DNA of 64,000 bases from Pseudomonas sp. Fl4BN1 (GCF_009908285.1 NZ_JAAARM010000001.1:372001-436000); one strand, 5' to 3'; counted from the stretch's first letter, positions 31,049 to 41,473 are shown. Numbers and translations are program-made. Notes: generated from the sequence alone by a model not told the origin.

Positions 31049-32986
31049 ATGCAATTCTGGCGACGCAGTATTCAATGGCAGCTGATCCTCGGCATGGGAT
31101 CGGCCCTGCTGGTCAGCCTGCTAGTGGTCGTAGCCCTCTACACCGTGCTGATCAATAACCTGACCCAGAACTACCTGGTGGACAGGGCGCTGCCTTCGAG
31201 CATTGAAGCCATGCGCAACGATATCGAACGCATCCTCACCCAGCCGCTGACGGTTGCCCGGGACATTGCCAGCAATGGCATGTTGCGTGACTGGCTGGCG
31301 GCCGGTGAGGACCCTTCCCAGGCCCCGGCATTTGTCGACTACCTGGAAGGCATCCGTGCCGAGAGCCAGGCCTTCACCACGCTGATGGTGGGCACCGCGA
31401 GCAATCACTACTACAACGAGAAAGGCCTGGATCGCACGCTTAGCCGGTCCAACCCGAAGGACTCCTGGTTCTACAACTTCATCGACAGCGACCAGCCACG
31501 GCTATTGAACATCGACACTGATGTGACGACTGGCGAATTGGCGATGTTCATCGATCTGCGGGTCAAGAAGGACGGCAAGCTGGTGGGCGTTGCCGGGCTT
31601 GGGCTGAAGATGAAGGCGTTGTCCGAGCTGATCCACAATTTCAGTTTCGGCGAGCGTGGCAAGGTCTACCTGGTGCGCTCGGACGGCTTGATCCAGGTGC
31701 ACCCCGAGGCGCAATTCAGTGGCAAACGGCATCTGTCGGAGCAGATCGGCGCCACCGCGGCCGAGGCGGTCATGGGCCATGCAGGGCTGGCCAGCAGCCG
31801 CTTCGAGCGGGACGGTGAAGGTTTTCTCGCCTTGAGCCTGCCTTTGCGGGGCATGGGCTGGTCGCTGGTAGCGGAGGTGCCCGAAGCACAGATCTATGCT
31901 GAGGCCCGGCAAGCCCTGTGGACGACCACCGGGATTGGCTTGGCCATCGCCATGGTCTGCCTGTTGCTGGTGGTATGGCTGGCCCGTGGGCTGGTGCGTC
32001 CAGTGCGACAGGTGACCGACGGCTTGGTCGCGATCGGCAGTGGTGGCGGTGACCTGACCCTGCGCCTGGATGCCAGTCGCGCCGACGAACTGGGGGATCT
32101 GGCCCGGGGCTTCAACCGTTTCCTTGATAGCCAGCGCGGCATGATCGGCGAAGTGCTGGCCACCACCGAGCGCCTGCGCTCGTCCGTCGGGCAAGTGGCT
32201 GCGGTGGTGGAGAACACCGCCGAACGCTCCGGCCGGCAACAGCAAATGACCGACATGGTGGCCACCGCGGTGCATCAGATGGGCCTGACGGTCCAGGACA
32301 TCGCGCGTAATGCCGGACAGGCGGCGGACGCTTCCCAGTCAGCCCGAGACGAAGCCCTGCAGGCCAGGGACGTGGTGGGTGGGTCAATCCGGCACATCGA
32401 GAGCATGTCCGGGGAAATCGCCCTGGCCGCCGCTGCCGTGAGCGAGCTGGCGGAACAGGTGGCTTCGATTGATCAGGTGCTGGCGGTGATTCGCGGGGTC
32501 TCCGAGCAGACCAACCTGCTGGCCCTCAACGCGGCCATCGAAGCCGCTCGGGCCGGGGACCTGGGTCGTGGTTTTGCCGTGGTGGCCGATGAAGTCCGGA
32601 CCCTGGCCCAACGTACCCAGGCGTCCACCGATGAAATCCAGCAGATGATCCAAAGCCTCAAGCAAGGCGCGGAAAATGCGGTGACCTCGATGCACGCCGG
32701 GCAGGCGGCGACCGGCACGGGCGTCGAGTCGAGCCAGCAGACCGGGGCTTCGCTGACCGCGATTACCGGGCAGGTGGAACACATCAGCGAGATCAACCAG
32801 CAGGTGGCCACCGCTACCGAAGAGCAGTCGGCGGTGACCGAAGAGATCAACCGCAATGTCCAGGGTATTTCCGATCTGGCTCGGGCCACTGCCGCTGAAG
32901 TGCATGCCTGTCGTGAAGACTGTCGGACCTTGCAGCGCCTGGCCGAGGACCTCGCACGCCAGGTCGGCGGGTTCAAGTTGCGCTGA
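31049..32986 (+). CDS. methyl-accepting chemotaxis protein (double Cache sensor)
   Basis: A 645-residue chemoreceptor. After a first membrane helix (about residues 12-35) comes a large periplasmic region of about 245 residues that looks like a dCache domain, with motifs such as [19 protein letters not shown] and [16 protein letters not shown] second helix (about 290-313), HAMP and a signalling domain follow, with the tip [21 protein letters not shown]. It ends without a CheR pentapeptide. The dCache sensor type usually binds amino acids, organic acids or polyamines; the ligand cannot be told. The promoter carries repressor-type palindromes rather than a FliA site. Confidence 0.93.
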   Translation: MQFWRRSIQWQLILGMGSALLVSLLVVVALYTVLINNLTQNYLVDRALPSSIEAMRNDIERILTQPLTVARDIASNGMLRDWLAAGEDPSQAPAFVDYLEGIRAESQAFTTLMVGTASNHYYNEKGLDRTLSRSNPKDSWFYNFIDSDQPRLLNIDTDVTTGELAMFIDLRVKKDGKLVGVAGLGLKMKALSELIHNFSFGERGKVYLVRSDGLIQVHPEAQFSGKRHLSEQIGATAAEAVMGHAGLASSRFERDGEGFLALSLPLRGMGWSLVAEVPEAQIYAEARQALWTTTGIGLAIAMVCLLLVVWLARGLVRPVRQVTDGLVAIGSGGGDLTLRLDASRADELGDLARGFNRFLDSQRGMIGEVLATTERLRSSVGQVAAVVENTAERSGRQQQMTDMVATAVHQMGLTVQDIARNAGQAADASQSARDEALQARDVVGGSIRHIESMSGEIALAAAAVSELAEQVASIDQVLAVIRGVSEQTNLLALNAAIEAARAGDLGRGFAVVADEVRTLAQRTQASTDEIQQMIQSLKQGAENAVTSMHAGQAATGTGVESSQQTGASLTAITGQVEHISEINQQVATATEEQSAVTEEINRNVQGISDLARATAAEVHACREDCRTLQRLAEDLARQVGGFKLR

Positions 32987-32997
32987 TCGCCCAGCCT

Positions 32998-33367
32998 GTA
33001 GAAGCAGGCTTGCCAGCGAACCGCGTGCTGCGCAGTGTCAGGCCGGGCGCTTTCGCCGGCAAGCCGGCTCCTACGAGCGTGGAGTGAAGCCTCGTGTAGG
33101 AACTGACTTGCCAGCGAACCGCGTGCTGCGCAGTGTCAGGCCGGGCGCTTTCGCCGGCAAGCCGGCTCCTACAAGCGTGGAGTGAAGCCTCGTGTAGGAG
33201 CTGGCTTGCCAGCGAACCGCGTGCCGCGCAGTGTCAGGCCGGGCGCTTTCGCCGGCAAGCCGGCTCCTACGAGCGTGGAGTGAAGCCTCGTGTAGGAGCT
33301 GGCTTGCCAGCGAACCGCGTGTTGCGCAGTGTCAGGCCGGGCGCTTTCGCCGGCAAGTCGGCTCCTG
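32998..33367. repeat. tandem array of four REPINs, 98-bp period
   Basis: Four near-identical units start at 32998, 33096, 33194 and 33292, exactly 98 bases apart. Each consists of a 77-base REPIN (REP, short loop with TGCGCAGTGTCAGG, inverted REP) and a 21-base spacer GAGCGTGGAGTGAAGCCTCGT or close. The outer units are the most altered (first arm GTAGAAGCAGGC, last arm GGCTCCTGC). It fills the gap between the dCache chemoreceptor and the acyl-CoA dehydrogenase gene, whose genes converge on it. Confidence 0.95.
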
Positions 33368-33378
33368 CGGCGGTCGCC

Positions 33379-35181
33379 TCAGAACCAGGCATCCTGCATT
33401 TCCAGGCAGGTCGCGTCCCGGGTCTCCAGCAGCGTCAGTTCATGCTGGCATCCCGGCACCTCCCAGGTCAGGAAATAGCGCGCGGCCTGCAGCTTGCCCC
33501 GATAAAAATCCCGATCCCCGGCATCGCCCCGCGCCAGTCCTTCCTCGGCCTTGATGGCTTGTTCCAGCCAGCGCCAGCCAATTACCGTGTGGCCGAACGC
33601 CTTGAGATACAACGCCGAGTTGGCCAGGGTCGGCGTGACCTTGCCGCTGGCCAGGTCTCCCAACAGCCCCAGAGTCACGCTCTGCAGGCGTGTCAGCAGT
33701 TGCTCCAGCGGCATGCGCAGGGCGTTCAGGGATTCATGTGCCTGGGCCCGGGCCCCGGTTTCGGCGATCAGGCGGATCAGGCGCTTGAGCCCGGCACCGC
33801 CGTTCTGCGCCAGTTTTCGTCCCAGCAGGTCCAGGGACTGGATGCCGTGGGTGCCTTCGTGGATCGGGTTCAGGCGGTTGTCACGGTAGTACTGCTCCAC
33901 CGGGTATTCCCGGGTATAGCCGTGGCCGCCGAGGATCTGGATCGCCAGCTCGTTGGCCTTGAGGCAGAACTCCGAGGGCCAGGACTTGACGATCGGGGTC
34001 AACAAGTCCAGCAGTTCGTGGGCCTGCTGGCGTTCGGCCTCAGTGCCCAGGGTGGTGGTGTCATCGAACAGCCGCGCCGCGTACAGCCCCAGGTCGAAGG
34101 CACCTTCCACATAAGCCTTCTGGGTCAGCAGCATGCGCCGCACATCGGCATGCTGGATGATCGACACCGGCGCAGTGTTCGGGTCCTTGCTGTCCGGCAG
34201 GCGGCCTTGCGGGCGTTCACGGGCATATTCCAGTGAATACAGGTAACCGGCGTAGCCGAGCATCACCGCGCCCATGCCGACGCCGATCCGCGCCTCATTC
34301 ATCATCTGGAACATGTAGCTCAGGCCCTGGTGCGGCTTGCCCACCAGATAGCCTACGCAATGCCCGTTATCGCCGAAGTTCAGCGCGGTGGAGGTGGTGC
34401 CGCGCCAGCCCATCTTGTGGAACAGCCCGGCCAGCAGGACGTCGTTGCGCGGGCCCAGGCTGCCGTCGTCGTTGACCAGGAACTTGGGCACGATGAACAG
34501 CGAGATACCCTTCACTCCGGGTGGCGCATCCGGCAGCTTGGCCAGGACCATGTGCACGATGTTCTCCGACAGAGAGTGGTCGCCGCCGGAGATGAAGATC
34601 TTGTTGCCCTTGATCCGGTAGCTACCGTCGGCGGCCGGTTCGGCGCGGGTGCGGATATCCGACAGCGACGAGCCGGCATGGGGTTCGGTCAGGGCCATGG
34701 TGCCGAAGAAGCGACCGTCGATCATCGGTTGCAGGAAGCGCTGCTGCTGTTCCTGGGTGCCGAAGCTTTCGATCAGGTTGGCGGCGCCCATGGTCAGGAA
34801 CGGATAGGAAGTCGTCGCCGCGTTGGCCGCCTGGAAGTGAGCGAAGCAGGCCTGGGACAGCAGGGTTGGCAGCTGCATGCCGCCGGCCTCGAAACTGCGG
34901 GCGGCATTGAGGAAGCCGGCTTCGAGAAAGGCATCCACCGCCGGTTTGACCTCGGGGATCAACACCGCCTGGCCGTCTTCGTAACGGGGTTCGTGTTCAT
35001 CGCCCTTGCGGTTGTGCGGGGCGAAGAATTTCTCGGCGATGCTACGGGCGGTGCCCAGGGCTGCATCGAAGGTTTCCCGGTTGTGTTCGGCAAACCGCTC
35101 GCGTTGGGTTAGGCCCTCGGCATCGAGTACCTCATACAGTTCAAAGGCCAGATTGCGGGAACTGAGCAAGGTCTCGGACAT
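33379..35181 (-). CDS. acyl-CoA dehydrogenase (about 600-residue type)
   Basis: A 600-residue acyl-CoA dehydrogenase of the longer class with a C-terminal extension. The flavin and substrate motifs are visible: MALTEPHAGSSLSDIRT (about residues 155-171), KIFISGGDH, and the catalytic base Glu in NPIHEGTHGIQS (about 430-441). It oxidises an acyl-CoA to the 2-enoyl-CoA, passing electrons to ETF. The same class includes DmdC-like and FadE5-like enzymes, so chain-length preference is not clear. It stands alone between the REPIN array and another REPIN upstream. Confidence 0.9.
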   Translation of the reverse strand: MSETLLSSRNLAFELYEVLDAEGLTQRERFAEHNRETFDAALGTARSIAEKFFAPHNRKGDEHEPRYEDGQAVLIPEVKPAVDAFLEAGFLNAARSFEAGGMQLPTLLSQACFAHFQAANAATTSYPFLTMGAANLIESFGTQEQQQRFLQPMIDGRFFGTMALTEPHAGSSLSDIRTRAEPAADGSYRIKGNKIFISGGDHSLSENIVHMVLAKLPDAPPGVKGISLFIVPKFLVNDDGSLGPRNDVLLAGLFHKMGWRGTTSTALNFGDNGHCVGYLVGKPHQGLSYMFQMMNEARIGVGMGAVMLGYAGYLYSLEYARERPQGRLPDSKDPNTAPVSIIQHADVRRMLLTQKAYVEGAFDLGLYAARLFDDTTTLGTEAERQQAHELLDLLTPIVKSWPSEFCLKANELAIQILGGHGYTREYPVEQYYRDNRLNPIHEGTHGIQSLDLLGRKLAQNGGAGLKRLIRLIAETGARAQAHESLNALRMPLEQLLTRLQSVTLGLLGDLASGKVTPTLANSALYLKAFGHTVIGWRWLEQAIKAEEGLARGDAGDRDFYRGKLQAARYFLTWEVPGCQHELTLLETRDATCLEMQDAWF

Positions 35182-35282
35182 GGCGGCTTACCTGTGGATT
35201 GGGGAGTGGGCTGAGTCTAGGCGGGTGAATAAAGGCTGGATAGCAAGATTGATCGCGGTGATGCAGGGCCCAAAAAACCTCG

Positions 35283-35379
35283 GTAGGAGCTGGCTTGTGT
35301 AGGAGCTGGCTTGCCAGCGAAGGCGTCATGGAGGGCGATGCAGGACTCAAGGCCTTTTCGCCGGCAAGCCGGCTCCTAC
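35283..35379. repeat. REPIN with an extra partial REP, between acyl-CoA dehydrogenase and putA
   Basis: A truncated REP (GTAGGAGCTGGCTTGT, 35283-35297) runs directly into a complete REP and is followed by an inverted REP ending GGCTCCTAC at 35379. The gap is 263 bases and also contains the putA terminator. Confidence 0.9.
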
Positions 35380-35390
35380 AGAGGGCGGGC

Positions 35391-35423
35391 AAAAAAAATG
35401 GGCGCCGGTGAGGGCGCCCATCG
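35391..35423 (-). terminator. Rho-independent terminator of putA
   Basis: On the minus strand, a GATGGGCGCC...GGCGCCCAT stem is followed by eight Us (35398-35391), starting about 22 bases after the putA stop. Confidence 0.9.
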
Positions 35424-35444
35424 ATGCAGCCTGGCCTTCGGCGA

Positions 35445-38400
35445 TCAGCCGATGGTCATCAGGCTGGCGTTGCCGCCGGCCGCTGCAGTGTTGACGCTCA
35501 GGGCGCGTTCGATCACCAGGCGCTCCAGGGCAATCGCGGTCTCGCCCTGGGACAGGCCCTGGACGCCGACGATGGCACCGGCACGCTGGGCCACTTGCTG
35601 GCAAACGCCGCGCAGCTGGTCAGAGTCGCCGTGGTGCAGGACCGCGTCGAACACCACGTCATCCTTGGTCCAATCCGCCACCCGTTGGATGCGCGCTTGC
35701 ACATCCTTCGGCAGACGGGCGAACAGCGCCTTGCTCAGATCGCTTTCTGGCCACACCGCCGAACCGCCAACGGCCAGGACCGCTGCCAGTTGCGTCAGCA
35801 GGTCGCTTTCGATTTCCGCCAGGCACAGCACGTGCTCGCGAGGCAGGATGGCGTAGCTGTTGCGTTCGCCGGTCGGGCCGTTCAATTGACGGGTGATACC
35901 GCTTTGCGACTGGCCGGCGAACTGTTTGCACAGGCTCGCCAGTTCCGCCAGCTTGCTGCTCTCGGCCCAGGCTTGCAGGGCGTTGAGCGGCTTGCTCAGG
36001 ACTTCCCGCAGGCGCAGGTCCGGAGCGTTGGCAGCATCGGCCCGAACGAAGGACTGCTCGATGGCATCCACCGGGCGGGTCGACAGCAGGCGGTACAGGT
36101 ACAGCGGGCCGCCGGCTTTCGGGCCGGTGCCCGACAGGCCTTCGCCGCCGAACGGCTGCACGCCGACCACGGCACCGACGATGTTGCGGTTGACGTAGAC
36201 GTTGCCGGCATGGACGTTGTCCACCACCTTGGCGATGGTTTCATCGATGCGGGTGTGCACACCCAGGGTCAGGCCGTAGCCGGACGCGTTGATCTGGGCG
36301 ATCAACTGGTCGATTTCCTTGCGCTTGTAGCGCACCACGTGCAGCACCGGACCGAAGATCTCGCGTTGTAGCTCGTCGAAGCTTTCCAGCTCGATCAGGG
36401 TCGGCATGACAAAGGTGCCGCGCTTGCATTCTTCGCTGTCGGCGATAGCCATCTGGTACACGTTGCGACCTTTGTCGCGCATGGCCTGGATGTGCTTCTC
36501 GATGCCAGCCTTGGCTTCGGCGTCGATCACCGGGCCGATATCCACCGACAGGCGCTCCGGGTTGCCCAGGCGGTTTTCGGCCATGGCGCCCTTGAGCATT
36601 TCGATCACGCGGTCGGCGGAGTCTTCCTGCAGGCACAGCACGCGCAGGGCAGAGCAACGTTGGCCGGCGCTGTCGAAGGCCGAGGAGACCACGTCGATGA
36701 CCACTTGTTCGGTCAGCGCCGAGGAGTCGACGATCATTGCGTTCTGGCCACCGGTTTCGGCGATCAGCGGGATCGGTCGGCCATGGTTGTCCAGGCGTCC
36801 GGCGATGTTGCGTTGCAGCAAGCGGGCGACTTCGGTGGAACCGGTGAACATCACGCCTTTGACGCGCTCGTCACCTACCAGGCGGGCACCGACGCTTTCG
36901 CCCTGGCCCGGCAGCAGTTGCAGCACGCCTTGAGGAATCCCGGCTTCCAGCAGCAGGCGCACGGCCTGGGCGGCGACCAGTGGAGTCTGTTCGGCGGGTT
37001 TGGCCAGTACCGGGTTACCGGCGGCCAGGGCTGCGGCGACTTGGCCGCTGAAGATCGCCAGCGGGAAGTTCCAAGGGCTGATGCACACCACAGGACCCAG
37101 CGGACGGTGAGCGTCGTTGCTGAAGTCATTGCGTGCCTGCACCGCGTAGTAGCGCAGGAAGTCCACGGCTTCGCGCACTTCGGCGATGGCGTTGGCGAAG
37201 GTCTTGCCGGCTTCGCGGGCCAACAGGCCCATCAGAGGCTGGATCTCGCCTTCCATCAGGTCGGCGGCACGTTCGAGGATCGCGGCACGTTCGGCCGGCG
37301 GCGTGGCCTGCCAGATCGGTGCGGCGTTGAGGGCGCACTGGATCGCGTTGTCGACGTCTTCGACCGTGGCTTCCTGGACGTGGCCCACCACATCGCGATG
37401 GTCGGAAGGGTTGAGGACTGGAGCCGGGGTTTCACTGCTGGAAGCACAGCCGAGCATCGGCGCGGCTTTCCAGTTGTTGTGCGCGGTGGCCAGCAATGCG
37501 CAGGACAGCGACGCCAGGCGGTGTTCGTTAGCCATGTCGATGCCGGCCGAGTTGGCGCGTTCGGCACCATACAAGTCACGCGGCAGTGCAATGCGCGGAT
37601 GTGGCAGGCCGAGGCCGCCTTCCAGGGTGGCCATCTGCTCGATCTGGCTCACCGGATCGGCCACCAACTCTTGAATCGAGATCGACTGATCGGCGATGCG
37701 GTTGACGAACGAGGTGTTGGCGCCGTTTTCCAGCAGGCGGCGAACCAGGTAGGCCAGCAGGGTTTCGTGGGTGCCCACCGGGGCGTACACGCGGCACGGA
37801 CGGTTCAGCTTGCCCTCGGCAACCTTACCCACCACTTGCTCGTACAGCGGTTCGCCCATGCCGTGCAGGCACTGGAACTCGTACTGGCCGGGGTAATAGT
37901 TCTGACCGGCAATGTGGTAGATCGCCGACAGGGTATGGGCGTTGTGGGTGGCGAACTGCGGATAGATAACTTCCGGCACCGACAGCAGCTTGCGTGCGCA
38001 GGCGATGTAGGACACGTCGGTGTACACCTTGCGGGTGTAGACCGGATAGCCTTCCAGGCCTTCGACCTGGGCGCGCTTGATTTCGCTGTCCCAGTAGGCG
38101 CCCTTCACCAGGCGGATCATCAGGCGGTGGCGGCTGCGGCGCGCCAGGTCGATGACGTAGTCGATCACGTACGGGCAGCGTTTCTGGTAAGCCTGGATCA
38201 CGAAACCGATACCGTTCCAACCGGTCAGTTGCGGCTCGAAGCACAGGCGCTCCAGCAGGTCCAGGGACAGCTCCAGGCGGTCGGCTTCCTCGGCGTCGAT
38301 GTTCAGGCCGATATCGTATTGCTTAGCCAGCAGGGTCAGCGACAGCAGGCGCGGGTACAGCTCATCCATCACGCGCTCGTACTGGGCGCGGCTGTAGCGC

Positions 38401-39398
38401 GGGTGCAGGGCCGAGAGCTTGATCGAGATGCCCGGGCCTTCATAGATGCCGCGACCGTGGGAAGCCTTGCCGATGGAGTGGATGGCCTGCTCGTAGGAGG
38501 CGAGGTATTTCTGTGCGTCGTGCTCGGTCAGTGCCGCTTCGCCGAGCATGTCGTAGGAGTAGCGGAAGCCCTTGGCTTCGAACTTGCTGGCATTGGCCAG
38601 GGCTTCGGCGATGGTTTCGCCGGTGACGAACTGTTCGCCCATCAGGCGCATGGCCATGTCGACGCCCTTGCGGATCATCGGCTCGCCGCTCTTGCCGATG
38701 ATGCGGCTCAGGGACGACGTCAGGCCGGCCTCGTTGTGGGTCGACACCAGCTTGCCGGTGAGCAACAGGCCCCAGGTCGCGGCGTTGACGAACAGCGACG
38801 GGCTGTTGCCCAGGTGCGGCTGCCAGTTGCCGGTGCTGATCTTGTCGCGGATCAGCGCGTCACGGGTGCCTTTGTCCGGGATGCGCAGCAGCGCTTCGGC
38901 CAGGCACATCAGCGCCACGCCTTCCTGGGACGACAGGGAGAATTCCTGCAGCAGGCCCTGGACGATACCGGCACGGCCGCCGGCGCTCTTCTGGTTGCGC
39001 AGCTTCTCGGCGATCGAGGAGGCCAGCTTGTTGGTGGCTTCGGCGGTTTCGGCCGGCAGGCGTGCCTGCTCCAGCAGCATCGGCACCACTTCCGGTTCCG
39101 GGCGACGGTAAGCGGCAGTGATCGAGGCGCGCAGCACCGATTGCGGGAGGATGCTCTCGGCGAATTCGAGGAAGCACTGATGAGCGTGATCAGTGTGCAC
39201 GTCGCCAGCATCTTCGCCTTCTTTGGCGGTGACACTGCTCAGCTCGGTCAGGGTTGCACCACCCTCGAGTTTTTCCAGGTAATTGAAAATCGCCTGCTTG
39301 ATCAGCCAGTGCGGCGTACGATCGATCGAGGCCGCGGCGGCCTTGAGGCGCTCGCGGGTTGGGTCGTCGAGTTTGACCCCGAGGGTGGTGGTAGCCAT
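35445..39398 (-). CDS. putA: trifunctional PutA: proline dehydrogenase / P5C dehydrogenase / repressor
   Basis: A 1317-residue protein that oxidises proline to glutamate and represses the put genes. Residues 1-47 form a ribbon-helix-helix DNA-binding domain (TTLGVKLDDPTRERLKAAA). The proline dehydrogenase barrel spans about 180-500, with LSALHPRYSRAQ and the late Arg-rich segment. The aldehyde dehydrogenase spans about 590-1070, with the catalytic Cys in SAGQRCSALR and the Glu in IAETGGQN. A C-terminal domain ends ASLMTIG. The ATG at 39398 is used because it begins the RHH domain; an upstream start is less good. It is divergent from putP across five matching hexamers for its own binding. Confidence 0.97.
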   Translation of the reverse strand: MATTTLGVKLDDPTRERLKAAAASIDRTPHWLIKQAIFNYLEKLEGGATLTELSSVTAKEGEDAGDVHTDHAHQCFLEFAESILPQSVLRASITAAYRRPEPEVVPMLLEQARLPAETAEATNKLASSIAEKLRNQKSAGGRAGIVQGLLQEFSLSSQEGVALMCLAEALLRIPDKGTRDALIRDKISTGNWQPHLGNSPSLFVNAATWGLLLTGKLVSTHNEAGLTSSLSRIIGKSGEPMIRKGVDMAMRLMGEQFVTGETIAEALANASKFEAKGFRYSYDMLGEAALTEHDAQKYLASYEQAIHSIGKASHGRGIYEGPGISIKLSALHPRYSRAQYERVMDELYPRLLSLTLLAKQYDIGLNIDAEEADRLELSLDLLERLCFEPQLTGWNGIGFVIQAYQKRCPYVIDYVIDLARRSRHRLMIRLVKGAYWDSEIKRAQVEGLEGYPVYTRKVYTDVSYIACARKLLSVPEVIYPQFATHNAHTLSAIYHIAGQNYYPGQYEFQCLHGMGEPLYEQVVGKVAEGKLNRPCRVYAPVGTHETLLAYLVRRLLENGANTSFVNRIADQSISIQELVADPVSQIEQMATLEGGLGLPHPRIALPRDLYGAERANSAGIDMANEHRLASLSCALLATAHNNWKAAPMLGCASSSETPAPVLNPSDHRDVVGHVQEATVEDVDNAIQCALNAAPIWQATPPAERAAILERAADLMEGEIQPLMGLLAREAGKTFANAIAEVREAVDFLRYYAVQARNDFSNDAHRPLGPVVCISPWNFPLAIFSGQVAAALAAGNPVLAKPAEQTPLVAAQAVRLLLEAGIPQGVLQLLPGQGESVGARLVGDERVKGVMFTGSTEVARLLQRNIAGRLDNHGRPIPLIAETGGQNAMIVDSSALTEQVVIDVVSSAFDSAGQRCSALRVLCLQEDSADRVIEMLKGAMAENRLGNPERLSVDIGPVIDAEAKAGIEKHIQAMRDKGRNVYQMAIADSEECKRGTFVMPTLIELESFDELQREIFGPVLHVVRYKRKEIDQLIAQINASGYGLTLGVHTRIDETIAKVVDNVHAGNVYVNRNIVGAVVGVQPFGGEGLSGTGPKAGGPLYLYRLLSTRPVDAIEQSFVRADAANAPDLRLREVLSKPLNALQAWAESSKLAELASLCKQFAGQSQSGITRQLNGPTGERNSYAILPREHVLCLAEIESDLLTQLAAVLAVGGSAVWPESDLSKALFARLPKDVQARIQRVADWTKDDVVFDAVLHHGDSDQLRGVCQQVAQRAGAIVGVQGLSQGETAIALERLVIERALSVNTAAAGGNASLMTIG

Positions 39399-39470
39399 AT
39401 TTTTATCCTCATGTTTGCCACGCACGTGTGGCATCAGCTGGCGGCAAGATTATCCGCGCGCCGAAATAGG

Positions 39471-39709
39471 TGCAACCGGGTGCAACCCATTTTCAGTCGG
39501 AAAAATAGACAGCTTGTCAGGAATAAATTTCCTGCTGGGAGCTGCTTGCGTCCATATGGTGCATTTGCTTCTGAAAAAGCCGTTGCTTGCCCCAAAAAGG
39601 AGCAAAAGCGTCGTCAAAGGTGGATTAATCGACAAGGTGCAACTGATTCACCTCAAATTGGTTGCACCTTGTTCATTTTGTTGAATAGGATTCGCGCCCA
39701 AGGTGCAAC
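39471..39709. promoter_or_regulatory. five PutA operator hexamers in the putA-putP gap
   Basis: The GTTGCA hexamer (either strand) occurs at 39471-39476, 39481-39486, 39638-39643, 39661-39666 and 39704-39709. Four are in the extended form AGGTGCAAC or its complement; the one at 39481 reads GGGTGCAAC. GTTGCA is the hexamer bound by the PutA ribbon-helix-helix domain in E. coli. The rest of this 463-base gap is AT-rich and has no gene. Confidence 0.8.
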
Positions 39710-39861
39710 CGTTCTTTCAGAGCGGTTCATCGGCTGATGGCTTTCCTGGGGAAACATCAGTCATAAATGCGCGGCCCACCTGATCGTCTCCCAAGCGTCA
39801 TCGTTTGACGGCGGGTGGCAATGGCCGCCGCACCATAAAAACAAAGCCAGGGCGTAACTCA

Positions 39862-41346
39862 ATGAGTGCAAGCAATCCAACCCTGATCACCTTCGTGATC
39901 TACATCGCGGCAATGGTGCTGATCGGCTTCATGGCCTATCGCTCCACCAACAACCTTTCCGACTACATTCTTGGCGGCCGCAGCCTCGGCAGCGTGGTCA
40001 CCGCGCTTTCCGCTGGTGCCTCCGACATGAGTGGCTGGCTGCTGATGGGCCTGCCGGGCGCCATCTACATGTCCGGTCTTTCAGAAAGCTGGATCGCCAT
40101 CGGCCTGATCGTGGGTGCCTACCTGAACTGGCTGTTCGTGGCCGGTCGCCTGCGGGTGCAGACCGAGCACAACGGTGATGCGCTGACTCTGCCGGACTAC
40201 TTCTCCAGCCGCTTCGAAGATAAAAGCGGCCTGTTGCGGATCATCTCCGCGGTAGTGATCCTGGTGTTCTTCACCATTTACTGCGCTTCCGGCATCGTCG
40301 CCGGTGCCCGCCTGTTCGAAAGCACCTTCGGCATGTCCTACGAGACAGCGCTGTGGGCCGGCGCGGCAGCGACCATCGCCTACACCTTCGTCGGTGGTTT
40401 CCTGGCCGTGAGCTGGACTGACACCGTGCAAGCCACGCTGATGATCTTCGCCCTGATCCTGACGCCGATCATCGTGCTGCTGGCCACCGGTGGTGTCGAC
40501 ACCACGTTCCTGGCCATCGAGGCCCAGGACCCCAGCAACTTCAACATGCTCAAGAACACCACCTTCATCGGCGTGATCTCGCTGCTGGGCTGGGGCCTGG
40601 GCTACTTCGGCCAACCGCATATCCTGGCGCGCTTCATGGCGGCAGATTCGGTGAAGTCGATCGCCAACGCGCGTCGCATCTCCATGACCTGGATGATCCT
40701 GTGCCTGGGTGGCACCGTGGCCGTGGGCTTCTTCGGCATCGCCTACTTCTCGGCGCATCCAGAAGTGGCCGGTCCAGTGACCGAGAACCATGAGCGGGTG
40801 TTCATCGAACTGGCCAAGCTGCTGTTCAACCCATGGATCGCCGGCGTGCTGCTGTCGGCCATCCTGGCGGCCGTCATGAGTACCTTGAGCTGCCAGCTGC
40901 TGGTGTGCTCCAGTGCCTTGACCGAAGACTTCTATAAAGCCTTCCTGCGCAAGCACGCCTCTCAGATGGAGCTGGTGTGGGTCGGTCGCGCCATGGTGCT
41001 GGTGGTTGCGCTGATCGCCATCGCCATGGCCGCCAACCCGGAAAACCGCGTGCTGGGCCTGGTGAGCTATGCCTGGGCCGGTTTCGGCGCGGCCTTCGGT
41101 CCCGTGGTGCTGATTTCGGTGCTGTGGAAAGGCATGACCCGCGACGGCGCGCTGGCCGGCATCATCGTCGGTGCTGTCACCGTAATCCTGTGGAAGCACT
41201 TTGCTCTGCTGGGCCTGTACGAAATCATCCCGGGCTTCATCTTCGCCAGCCTGGCGATCCTGCTGGTGAGCAAGATGAGTGCTCCGAGCGCTGGCATGGT
41301 TCAGCGTTTCGAAGCCGCCGAGAAGGATTTCAAGCTCAATCACTGA
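39862..41346 (+). CDS. putP: sodium/proline symporter
   Basis: A 494-residue sodium:solute symporter of the PutP type. It has about 13 membrane helices; the N-terminal NNLSDYILGGRSLGS-VVTALSAGASDMSGWL region carries the family signature and the sodium-binding positions. It imports L-proline with Na+ for PutA. The ATG at 39862 (MSASNPTLITFVIYI) is chosen; upstream codons belong to the leader. A strong terminator follows. Confidence 0.97.
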   Translation: MSASNPTLITFVIYIAAMVLIGFMAYRSTNNLSDYILGGRSLGSVVTALSAGASDMSGWLLMGLPGAIYMSGLSESWIAIGLIVGAYLNWLFVAGRLRVQTEHNGDALTLPDYFSSRFEDKSGLLRIISAVVILVFFTIYCASGIVAGARLFESTFGMSYETALWAGAAATIAYTFVGGFLAVSWTDTVQATLMIFALILTPIIVLLATGGVDTTFLAIEAQDPSNFNMLKNTTFIGVISLLGWGLGYFGQPHILARFMAADSVKSIANARRISMTWMILCLGGTVAVGFFGIAYFSAHPEVAGPVTENHERVFIELAKLLFNPWIAGVLLSAILAAVMSTLSCQLLVCSSALTEDFYKAFLRKHASQMELVWVGRAMVLVVALIAIAMAANPENRVLGLVSYAWAGFGAAFGPVVLISVLWKGMTRDGALAGIIVGAVTVILWKHFALLGLYEIIPGFIFASLAILLVSKMSAPSAGMVQRFEAAEKDFKLNH

Positions 41347-41382
41347 GTAGGAAAATCCGCCCCTGATGTTTCAGGGCGCTAG

Positions 41383-41419
41383 AAAAAGGCCCGTTGCGTC
41401 ACCGCAGCGGGCCTTTTTT
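41383..41419. terminator. bidirectional Rho-independent terminator after putP
   Basis: AAAAAGGCCCG...CGGGCCTTTTTT stem with U runs on both strands, between convergent putP and the DUF2165 gene. Confidence 0.92.
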
Positions 41420-41473
41420 GTGCCTGATCATCAGCCTCTGGCTGGATTCCTGTCGCGGTGATCCGGGGGCCGC

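Noticed and set aside
32998..33367. Possible CRISPR array from regularly spaced repeats
   Set aside because: The whole 98-base unit, including spacer, is repeated, each repeat is a REPIN, and no cas gene is present.
33133..34236. Open frame of 367 codons beginning with repeated SGRALSPASRL-like units
   Set aside because: The repeated peptide is only translation of the REPIN array; the rest is antisense to the acyl-CoA dehydrogenase gene.
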